Part shown: positions 1 to 9,262 of the stretch, one piece after another | How positions within the stretch are numbered: the stretch's first letter is position 1 | Layout of the letters: the number at the start of each line of letters is the position of its first letter | From: Anastrepha obliqua | Taxonomy: Eukaryota > Arthropoda > Insecta > Diptera > Tephritidae | Assembly: GCF_027943255.1 (NCBI RefSeq) | Contig: NC_072893.1 | Location: 122,573,784-122,637,783 of the forward strand | Direction: 5' to 3' | Length of the DNA: 64,000 nucleotides | The notes under the pieces: model-generated | What the model was told of the DNA's origin: nothing | What the model saw: the letters and a program-made list of their open reading frames with translations, nothing else | The model's database searches: none | Position numbers and translations under genes: made by a program

Positions 1-235
1 ATTTTTTTATTATATTTTTTTTGTTTAATAATTTTTATTTTATTTATTAATTTCTATTTTTTAAGTTTTATTTTTTTTATTAGCTTTTATTTTTTTTTAT
101 TAATTTTCATTGTTTTTTTATTAAGTTTTATTTGATTTTTATTAATTTTTATTTTTTTTTTATAAAATTTTTTTTTATAAACTTTTTTTATTAATTTTTA
201 ATATCTTTATTATTCTTTTACTTACTATATTTTAT
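1..235. repeat. T-rich low-complexity tract
   Basis: Almost entirely T runs broken by A and occasional G or C. It has no reading frame and no recognisable element end. A similar tract lies at 58323-58600 inside Transib-B. Confidence 0.85.
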
Positions 236-1407
236 TAACCGCTTAATGATTTAGAACGAACAGCATTCGCGTGCTGCGGTCATACTCTAACGCACCAACC
301 CGAGTGCTGCTCGCATGTTTCGACATGTTTGTATTACATACGACATAATCTTATGAACGAATCGTGCATGCCAATCGCTACTTGTCATTTGTACCGGCTT
401 CTGCATATGGTTTTTTCTTGTATTATATAAACATATGTATTTATATTTATAAATATTTTATAAAGCCAAAATTGTGAAATTTGCATATGTTTGGAGCCAG
501 GTTTTTATATATGTATATACATACATACATATACCTTACAAAATCAACTTACTTTTTTTTCCTTGTTCAATCCTCTCGGGAGCATAGGGCCTCGACAAGA
601 TTTGTCTTGCGTTGGTTTCGCTAATCCATTTGATTTCTGACAGGGTAGGTGATTAGCCTGCCACTACTTACTAATATTTATTAGTTATTATGTATATTAT
701 ATATTTAATATTGAAATAATAAAACTAATTATTGTTCTATTTTCAATTATTTTCATTTTTAAGCATTATACATTTTCAAACAGAAAAAAAAAATTTGGTG
801 TTTTTGATTACATTTCTGTGAAAGAAACTCGAACCTCAAGTGGTTCAAATTATTTAAATATTTCGTTATTTGGCTTAATTTATATAAATAGTTTTTTTAT
901 TTGTATTTATTTATTTATCTGCTATTACTATTTTTTTTTCTTTAAATTTCCAGTAGAAAAAATCTTTTTTATTTTACTTAAAGTTTTTTTCGCCTAAGTA
1001 TTTATTTAATACAATTTTCCATCACTTTTACTGTGATTTATTTTTTATTCTATTAAATTTTTTTCATTCAAGCCTTCTGAATTAATTTAATTATTGAATT
1101 TGATGCTTGTAAAGATACATTAAACCGGTAGCAGCAGTGCTGAAATTTTTTTTCTATTTATTTGGCTTCTATATTGTCAAATTTTGCTCTACTTTCATCC
1201 TTGAAGAATATTGCTGACAAAATGCGAGCCCAAATACATAGCACTGGTAACAGAATGGACGGACCTAAGAGATCTAAGTGAGATCAGTCACCGCTACCGA
1301 ACTTAACCTAGGGACGAAAAACAACGAAAAACAATAATACATTGATTTTGTTCTAAAAAATATTTCTTCTTGAAAAATATTTCTTAATTCTCATGCATAA
1401 GTATTTA
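236..1407. other. Intergenic DNA, nothing recognised
   Basis: AT-rich sequence with no ORF of note, no paired inverted repeats that I could find and no similarity to the other repeats in the window. The missing 5' exon of folylpolyglutamate synthase was looked for here by its P-loop motif and not found. Confidence 0.5.
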
Positions 1408-2238
1408 CAGTCTGTGTCAGAAGAAAATAACTGTTTTTTTCTTGTAACTTCAAAATATATTTCGTTCTGCTTTTTGCTGCATAATAGTCCCACTCAAGGG
1501 CCACGACGCCAGTGCTAACTCAGATGAGTGTCGTTCGAAACTTTCCCGTACACGCACCAAACAAAAAAGAGTGAGAACTACGGAAGCGTTTTGAGGCTGT
1601 ATTTTTATGCACGCATTCGAAAGGGCCGAAATTATCGTACAGCTGCAAAAATAATTGAAAAATCAAAAAAAGTTTGTTGTGAAGTGGAATCAGCGGTAAA
1701 AGGCGCACAAAAATGTTGATGACTTTTCCGACCGCGGCTTGAAGCGAGTGACGACAAAAAAGTAGTATAAAGTGATCGTCCAACTTTTTAATCGGGAGAC
1801 TTCTTTGCGACTACGATCAGTTCTTGCTAAAAAGGGAATAGATGTGAGTATCAACACCATCGAACGACGACTAAAGGAGGCGAACATATCCTACCGTCGC
1901 ACATCATCAAAACCACTGCTCTCAGAAAATCACTTTGAGAAACAACAAAACAAGAAAATGGCGTCACAGTAGTGGACTGGCCTTCCCAGTTCCCAGAGGC
2001 CCACCCCATTGAAAATGTGTGGGGAGCTATGACAATGCATCTTGCCGGAAGGCCAGTCCATGATTTAAAGCAACTCATGCTTCAAGTTCGCAAAATCTAG
2101 TGCTGTTTGTCGACGAGCTACTCAGAAAAGCTGGTACAAAGCATGTTGAGAAGATGCCAGATACTTCCATGTAAAAAAAAAATATATATATTTTATACTT
2201 CATGAGTAATCGCGGTTCCTTTTTTCTGACAAAGACTG
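1408..2238 (+). mobile_element. Tc1-like element, copy 1 (internally deleted)
   Basis: Begins CAGTCTGTGTCAGAAGAAA and ends with the inverse TTTCTGACAAAGACTG, flanked by TA on both sides (1406-1407, 2239-2240), as Tc1/mariner insertions are. At 831 bp it is about half the usual Tc1 length. Remnants of the transposase lie on + in shifting frames: a helix-turn-helix part near 1560-1720 (residues like GRNYRTAAKII), a second DNA-binding part at 1772-1972 (INTIERRLKEANISYRR) and the end with PIENVWG around 2010-2030, which holds the last acidic residue of a DD34E triad. The central catalytic part is deleted and stops are present, so the copy is dead. A second copy sits at 35210-36427. Confidence 0.85.
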
Positions 2239-3069
2239 TAATTTAAATAATTGTGGCTTTTCAATTTTTTTTCTAAAATTTTTACAACTTTAATACTTTA
2301 TTATACTCAATTATCAATAATAGATTTCGAGTACGAATGATTTTCAATAGACACGTAAATTCCTATTAAAAAAGTGTAAGCTTACAAATTATTGGAAATT
2401 AATGACTAATTACATTCGTATGCACACTTATTTCATAATTTTTCTATAAAAACAAGCCCCTCGGTAACCGCTAAAAAAAAGTGGAATACATTTTCGATCG
2501 CTTACATGATTTTAAATACTTTATTTTTGATTCTGTTTGAAAGTATAGAGTCATCTGAGCTTTTATATGAAGAGATAGCGAAAGAATTGCTTAAATTTTT
2601 TTAAGTTAAAAACCCACTAGTTAAACACTTCTAGTTTTTTGTACAGATCTTCACTATTGTAAATATATTTTTTTTAATGAAATATTTTCCATGCATATTT
2701 ATATAAAAAAGTAAATAAATCAAGTGCATCACTTGAAAAACAAATGCCACTTTAGATAGCAAAAGCTTAAGTGGTTACGAAATAGCAGCTAAGGCTACTA
2801 TCAACGCATTTTTGCAATTTTATCACAAGCTGATATTAGCATCAAAACTATTATTGTCTTATCTAAGTAGGTAATTGCATCAAGTATGAAAACTCTATAC
2901 GAGTACTTTCAATATGGATGCGCACGTTTCAAATGCCGTGCTCTTGAAAGTCACCAGGATTATAAGTACAATGCAAACATGTGTGTAGAGAAACCGCTAG
3001 TTTGCAGGCGAAACGGCGTATTCAAAAAATCAAAAAATCGAAGAGAGCAGCTACAGAATTTTCAATTTA
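2239..3069. other. Intergenic DNA, nothing recognised
   Basis: AT-rich. The 67-codon ORF at 2886-3089 runs into the mariner end that follows and has no recognisable motif. Confidence 0.5.
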
Positions 3070-3638
3070 TTGGGTTGTTCGGAACGTAATTTCGTTTTTT
3101 CCCGACAAAGGATTTAATTGTATTTTTTGACAGCTAACTTCACACTTAAGTCGCATTGTCATTACTCGTATATGTTTTGACAACTGATTAGCAAGGCTTG
3201 TGTATGAATAAGTTCAATTGATTTTACGCAGTAGTTTTTGGTCGGTGCCCTTTTAAATATGGAGAGCAATATGCAGCATTGTCTCGTCATATTTTACTTT
3301 TTTACTATAGAAAAGGTAAAAGTGCCAGAAATAAATTAACCGATGTATATGGAGAAGATGTGTTGACAATACGCCAGTGCCAGAAGTGGTTTGCAAAATT
3401 TCGATCTGGCAATTTTGATGTCGAAGATGCACTACGTTCTGGAAGGCCGGTTGAAGCTGATAAAGACACGATAAAGGCATTAGTTGATGCAAACCGGCGA
3501 ATAACAACACGTGAGATCGGTGAGAGGTTAAATTTATCGAATTCAACTGTTGATGACCACCGGTAAGGCCTGGGTTTAACCTCGAAGCTCGATATATCCA
3601 CAAAAATTATCCACGAAATTACTTTCCGAACAACCCAA
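3070..3638 (+). mobile_element. Deleted mariner with both ends and TA duplication
   Basis: A 569-bp element whose ends are inverted repeats of about 26 bp: left TTGGGTTGTTCGGAACG, right the inverse with one mismatch. TA dinucleotides flank it at 3068-3069 and 3639-3640. It keeps the 5' part of a mariner transposase and jumps from the second DNA-binding helix straight to the 3' end, so all catalytic residues are absent. This is a classic internal-deletion derivative that could be mobilised only by a full-length relative. Confidence 0.9.
3279..3566 (+). pseudogene. Mariner transposase N-terminal fragment
   Basis: Ninety-five codons of clean reading frame covering the paired-like DNA-binding half of a mariner transposase. 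Visible motifs are QKWFAKFRSGNFDVEDA, then SGRPVE, then a second helix-turn-helix ending LNLSNSTVDDH. The coding region has lost the DD34D catalytic domain. The frame is intact in what remains, so the deletion is recent relative to decay, or the piece has escaped mutation by chance. Confidence 0.88.
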
Positions 3639-3652
3639 TAGTATGCCTCTCC

Positions 3653-3829
3653 AAATATATATAAATATGTATATGTATATAATTGGCGCATACACCCTTT
3701 TTGGGTGTTTGGCCGACTCCTCCTCCTATTTGTGATGTGCGTCTTAATGTTGTTCCACAAATGGAGGGACCTACAGTTTCAAGCCGACTCCGAACGACAG
3801 ATATTTTTATGAGGAGCTTTTTCATGGCA
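3653..3829 (-). mobile_element. tRNA-derived SINE, 3' part
   Basis: On the - strand this is the 3' body of the SINE family found across the window (full copies at 36012-36348 and 61892-62204). It shows the shared body (CTCCGAACGACAG, AAATGGAGGGACC) and the tail joint AATTGGCGC followed by an AT-rich tail. The tRNA-like head is missing. Confidence 0.8.
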
Positions 3830-4577
3830 AATTGGACAAATAAATTTAATCAATATTATAGTTAATAGAGGTCACTAAGAATTTAAACAAAAAATAACAG
3901 CAGCAATTTCTGCATACTTTTTTGAAAAACAAAAAAAAATATTGTTTTTGTGTTATGACTTTCTTCCAGCAATAAACGTTAATATTATTGCAGCATGTTA
4001 ATGTATTGCAACATTCTATAAGCTTCTGTTTAAACTTTCCCACCAAGGACAATTTTTCAGTACAAGTTACCTCAGCTTTTCAGCTCCACCAATGGCAGCT
4101 TCGTTTCTTCCAAAAATGTTGCCTTTCACTGCCCTATCTACTTTTTTCTTGCGTTCGATTCTAAAGTACATACATAGGTATGATCCGAAGAGAATATTTT
4201 GTAATCGATTCTAAAAATGCCGCACTCAACGAAGGCTAGGGTGCCAAATCTTCTGCATTGAGAAGCTTTGTGAAGGCAGTTCGTTGCTCCCAAAATCAGC
4301 TGACTACTTGAAGCTTTAATATTAAGCAACGCGTGTGCCAGGCAATGAGAGATACTTTGCTCGCAGTGTTTTCTGCTCTTTTCTGAGTACGCAAAAAATA
4401 TACCTTTACAGGGCTGAGTGCAACATTAACCAATTTGTACACCGTGGAAGCGCAACATTTTTTCGTAGAAACGAAAACACCATAAGTTTAGACGTCCAGT
4501 TTTACAGAGTTAAATTTTAGTTTAAAAATTCACCACCATTAAACCTGCACTGAAAAACTTCACAATAGTAGATAATA
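3830..4577. other. Intergenic DNA, nothing recognised
   Basis: Two ORFs of 61-63 codons here have no motif and no neighbour support. The stretch may hold decayed transposon sequence but I could not assign it. Confidence 0.4.
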
Positions 4578-5300
4578 CAGTCTGTGTCTTCATTAGACCG
4601 CCGTGGCTGCCATAACTTGAAAACTATTTGACGAATTCGATTCTAACAAACTGCATTGTATGGGCTTATAATATTTATAATACGCAATATATTCCAATAA
4701 AATGTATAGTCACCACCATTAGCTATAATGGCGGCACATCTTTCAGTCTTATTTTGTGTTGATTTCTGTGCAAGTGGTGGAGGCAATCGGCTCCAAGTCC
4801 CACGAGTTTGCCTTAATAACTGTTTGACTGTCCGTATTTGTTTTCCTTTGAGTTTTTCCGTAACTATTGCCGAAATATTTTCAATAGGGTTGGCATCAGG
4901 CGACTGTGAAGGTCAATCCAGCATACCAACTGCATTTTGCTGTTTCCACTCTATACACCTTCGGCTTCGATACATGAGATCGTTGTCCTCTTGTAAAATC
5001 CAAGGTTGCCTAGTTCAACCAGATATCTTCCCAGCTGATGGCAATGATGCTTTTGGGTAAATTTTATTAATCAAAAATGCATTCATTGTCGGCTAACACA
5101 AAGAAACAGCCACAGGATTTTTCGCAGAAGCAGTCCGAAACATGAACCTAAACTGGATGTTTAACAGTTCGTTGAAGTTATCAATTATCAGCAGAACACC
5201 AGGACCGACGTATGCAACTATTCGCGCAAAAGTAAGATTCATTGGCGAATCAATGATCTTCTGATCTTGCTTTCGATAGCTATATTTTTTGGACCTCGTC
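4578..5300 (-). mobile_element. Tc1-like transposon fragment, antisense
   Basis: One end reads CAGTCTGTGTCTTCATTAG after a TA (4576-4577), sharing the first nine bases with the Tc1 copies at 1408 and 35210 but diverging after that. Read on -, the sequence near 4880-4920 encodes a SPDANPIENI-like string, the third catalytic block of a Tc1 transposase, followed by a C-terminal part toward 4730. The opposite terminus was not found, so the 5300 boundary is approximate. A related but distinct Tc1 family is likely. Confidence 0.65.
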
Positions 5301-5489
5301 CGATGAAGTTGTCAACATTTTCAACTTCGGAATAGATGAGGTGAGGTTATAATGGTTGCCCAGAAAGTGGGCCTACTTGGACGAAGAAGTTTAGTTCAAC
5401 CTTTGTGATAGCATTGCAAGGCGAAAAGAGGTGTAGGAAACCGACAGGACGAAAGGAGAAGGGTGGGGGGAAGGAGGAAGTTGAGTATT

Positions 5490-6330
5490 TGTTGATTATA
5501 AACGGTGACCAATTTGCGGCTGTCTTAGTCTTAGCTTTATGCTGCTGATGAAGCTCAACAGATTTTTGATATCAATGCCTGCTATGTCAGCAGGCGTAGG
5601 AAAGAAGTGAGAACCTAGATGCTTAAACCTTAATCCCGCGAGAGCGAGGCAGCTAAGGTGCTGAGATAATCCCACCTTATCTTCCATGCAGATGTCGCAA
5701 AACGGACTTGAAGTAGTGCCCCGTGAGGACGTCCACGAAATTTGAGAGTTGAGATTTTGTCATCTTCAGAGCATCCCGCGAGCGCATTACATCCACACGA
5801 GGCCAGAAGGATTTCGCGACCTTACAAGTTTGTGTATTTGCCCAGCGCTCGCTGAGTTGACACAAAGCCCATCTTTCCAAGAGTAAAGTGCAGGTTGTCA
5901 AGGGGATCCCGGTCCTCTCCTTTCGCGGGGACACTACCTCACAGACCCCTTGTCTGGCCAGCTCGTTCACTTCGCAATTTTCCGCAATGTCACTATGACG
6001 AGGTATCCAGATTAGCCAGATTAGTCAAAGAATTCGGATGCAATCGAAAGTGAAACCAGGCATTCCTTGAGCAGAGCCTTAATTGCCGCTTGGCTATCGG
6101 AGTAAATAAACTTGAATATACGGAGACAAGCCAGCTACTACTTGCTCTTCTTTGTGATCCTGAAAAATCGGAGCGCCATGAAGTGGTTTCATGCAGTATT
6201 TGTTCAGGGAGCTGTTTATGTGCAAGCCAAAGTGCCGTCACTTGCGTCGTTAAGAGTAGTTGCTCTCAGGTCGATGAGCTTTTTTCTCTGGTGGCTGGCA
6301 ATTTATTCTTTTGCTTCATGATTTTGTTAT
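5490..6330 (-). mobile_element. Non-LTR retrotransposon, RNase H and C-terminus
   Basis: On - this reads as the 3' end of a non-LTR ORF2 (R1/Jockey/I-like). A stretch near 6110-6060 corresponds to the SDSQAAIKAL block of RNase H. ELARQG (about 5970) is the end of the RNase H domain. A C-terminal tail follows, ending near 5496 (SHFFPTPADIAGIDIKNLLSFI). Frameshifts and stops break it up. It is close in sequence to the fragment at 7870-8790, so both come from the same family. Confidence 0.7.
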
Positions 6331-6539
6331 CAAGATTTCGATGGGTTCATCTCTTCAGTGTTCTTCACTGGAGAAGATGGGTTAGGGCCATGTCACTTAA
6401 AAACGTAAATAAGTAAGATATACCTGACTAATTCTCTAGTTACAACAAAACTAGTCAAGCGCCGCTTAATTGATAATGGTAAATATAAAGATTTGTTCTG
6501 ATCGAGTCGCAATTATGCCAAAATGGGCTTTTTTTGTAC

Positions 6540-7060
6540 CGAAATATTTTTTGGTCGGCGTTGGAATTCTTCCCTTTTTTGTTTTTGGTGCAAGTACAGC
6601 ACTCAGACTCAATGAAGTCCATTGTACTGCACTTGGATTCCCTTTTAATTTTCTTTAAATCTTCCCGACCTCCGAAGAAATCTGAGTAGATTTTGTGGTG
6701 CCAAGGAGCCAAGGTGGTCGCTTCTTAACACATCAGTGCCAAACAAAGCCCTCAAGCCTGATTCGAACGAAGGCCGGGCAGATACACAGAAATTGGTCCA
6801 CCGTCTCATCCTCCTCTTTACAAGCTGGGCAGAGTACACTCTCTGAGATGCCTACCCTTTCCATGTGCTTCGTCTGCAGAATGTGTCCCGTCAGCAGTCC
6901 AACCAGTCTGCCGTCCCTTCTGCTTAATGACAGGAGGATTTGCGACAGTCGGTCGGACATGACAGGTAACATTAGTTTAGTCCATCTGCATCCTCTCTCA
7001 GCCTGCCAAGCTCACTTCCCTCAGTTGTAATTGAATGGCAGATGGCTTAAAATGATGGCT
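6540..7060 (-). mobile_element. Non-LTR retrotransposon 3' end (zinc-knuckle C-terminus)
   Basis: On - the frame includes GLLTGHIL, then CPACKEEDETVDQFLCICPAF (the C-x2-C..H/F..C pattern at the end of many non-LTR ORF2 proteins), then a shift into LRSDHLGSLAPQNLLRFLRRSGRFKEN and a stop at 6645. The 3' UTR down to about 6560 matches that of the copy at 10120-10500, which lies in the opposite orientation. Confidence 0.75.
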
Positions 7061-7869
7061 ATCTCAGAAAGTCTAGCTCGTAATCTGCTCTCGTTGACCA
7101 AAAGGTGGTATTTAGATAACTACTGAAAAAAAATGCTCCACATAAAACGGATGATTACAAGGAAAAAAATAAGATTGTTTACAAAAAAAAAATTAAAAGT
7201 GGGCATGTCACTGCCTACCTTTAAGTAATAATTTGGAAATTCAAAACCTTGTACACAGAGTAAATTTTGAACTCGTGACTAATGGCATGCGCCGGATATA
7301 CAAAGTCCGCTTCGGTACACCCGGTCTAAGTCCCTTCTTGCCTTGTTTTTGAATAAGGTTTTTTACACACTTCAGCTGATAATTCTGTGGGCCATTTGAG
7401 CTTGATAACCTCCCCGATTTTTCGGCGCAAACCAGTTCACAGCAAAGTCACCATTTCATTAAATCTAATTGAGCGCGCGGTATATACATACATACATATG
7501 TATATGCTTAATTAGTAGATGTATGTCTGTATACCAGAGAAATACATTTTTTCTATTTTGTAAATAAATAAATTCTAATCAACGTACTTACTATTGGATG
7601 CTTTTGTGCCAGTGAGCTAACGCTGCTATAATTAAAAATGAGTCGACTGCACGCCATACAGAGGAATTGCGAATCTCTCAGCCCACATTGCGGCGAACTT
7701 CGCCTCAAGATATTGTTAGGGTGTAAACAAGATCAAATATTCAAAATTCGTCCGTTGGGATGCCATGCAGGGAGAGGGGAGACAGATGGAAAAAAGGAAA
7801 AGAGGCTTTGTAGTATGAACGACCAACAGTGGCTATTTGCATTCGTAGAAGACGCTTCAAGCTACTGAT
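7061..7869. other. Intergenic DNA, nothing recognised
   Basis: AT-rich, no paired repeats seen. The 76-codon ORF starting at 7638 has no recognisable motif. Short segments look like decayed non-LTR sequence but cannot be assigned. Confidence 0.4.
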
Positions 7870-8790
7870 AAATTTCACCAGATGTGTGATATTTAAACTC
7901 GCTATATTCGCAAGTGTAGCGAAAAAGTGAGAGCTCAGACGTCTAAGTTTTTACTCGACGAGAGCAGGGCAGCTGAGAAGAAGGTGCTGAGATGATTCCA
8001 CCTCGTCCTTCAGACAGCTTCTGCAGAAATGACTCGAAGCAATCCCAAGCCTCACCGCGTGTACATTTAACGGGCAATGTCCGGTAAGGATACCTACCAA
8101 ATTGGAAAGCTCCAGCTTTGTTAGCCTTAGAAGTTCCCTCGAACGGCCCTGGCCTACTCATGGCTAGAAGGATCTGGCGACTTTGCACGTTTGCGCATTA
8201 ACCCAGCAATTGTTGAGTTTACGCGATGCCCATCTTTCTAGGAGCAGACCACAGGTTCTCAAGGGAACTCCAATTCTCTCATTTTGCGATGAAACCGTCT
8301 CCAGAATCCCCTGTCTAGCTAGCTCATCAGCCCAGTAGTTTCCCTCTTTGCCGCTGTGACAGGGAACCCAAATGAGCTTAATATCGAAATATTCGGTTGC
8401 ATTCGAATTTCGAACGCACGAACAACGAGCTCAAGGCCTTAATTGCCGCTTGGCTGTCGGAGTAGATATTTACAGCCTTTACAGTAACTACAGAAGTAAA
8501 CAATCAATCCACTGCTTCCTTAATTGCGTCTACCTCCGCTTGGAAAACACCACAGTGGTCCGGAAGCCTAAATTTCAGCTTGATGGGGAGCTTCTCACAG
8601 AATGCTAACCCACTAACTCTTCCGTCCAAGTTCGAGCTATCCGTAAACATGTTTGCCATGCCCTGCTTCCAAATGTTGCACAGCGCCCACGCATCCCTTG
8701 AGGGAATATGAACGGAACAAGTTCCGCTCGGACCTAGCGAGGGTGTGCAATGATACGGCACCCTAGGGATGAACTCAGAATTGTTAAGAA
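7870..8790 (-). mobile_element. Non-LTR retrotransposon, RNase H fragment
   Basis: On - the frame gives MFTDSSNLDGRVSGLAFCEK (start of RNase H with its first catalytic D), then PDHCGVFQAEVDAIKEA with the catalytic E, then after a frameshift a SDSQAAIKAL-like block near 8460 and DELARQGILE near 8320. These are the canonical RNase H landmarks of R1/Jockey/I-like ORF2 proteins. The copy is 5' truncated and frameshifted. It ends about 150 bp before the first visible folylpolyglutamate synthase exon. Confidence 0.75.
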
Positions 8791-8945
8791 TACTAGAATG
8801 TCCGTAACTTAAGTATCGTAACTTCTTCGAAAGTTTGTTATATCCCTATTGAAACGCCCTATATACTCTACTTAATATGTATGTATGCCTACCAAAAGCT
8901 AAATATCTAATCGAATTTTTTCCTTTTCATTTCATTTTATTTTAG

Positions 8946-9262
8946 GGCTCAACTTGTGCTTTAACCGAATCCATACTCCGTGCACATGGCGTCAAAACCG
9001 GCTTCTTCAGTTCACCACATTTGCTATCAGTGACAGAGAGACTACGGCTCAACGGCCAATCTATATCGAAACAGAAGTTTGTGCGTACCTTTAGAAGAGT
9101 CTATGATCGCCTACGCAGCCGAGAACAGTACGAGGGTGATATGCCGGCATATTTCAAGTTCCTGACGATACTTAGTTTTCATGTATTCCTCGAAGAGAAG
9201 GTTCAGGTCATCATAATGGAGGTTGGCATTGGCGGCGAATTGGACTGCACGAACGTGATAAG
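8946..9262 (+). CDS. Fpgs: Fpgs exon with substrate and metal loops
   Basis: Preceded by a T-rich tract and AG at 8944-8945, with donor GTAACT at 9263. It encodes GSTCALTESILRAHG through CTNVI and ends with two bases of an Arg codon completed by the next exon. It begins in phase 0 directly after the expected P-loop lysine. Confidence 0.93.
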
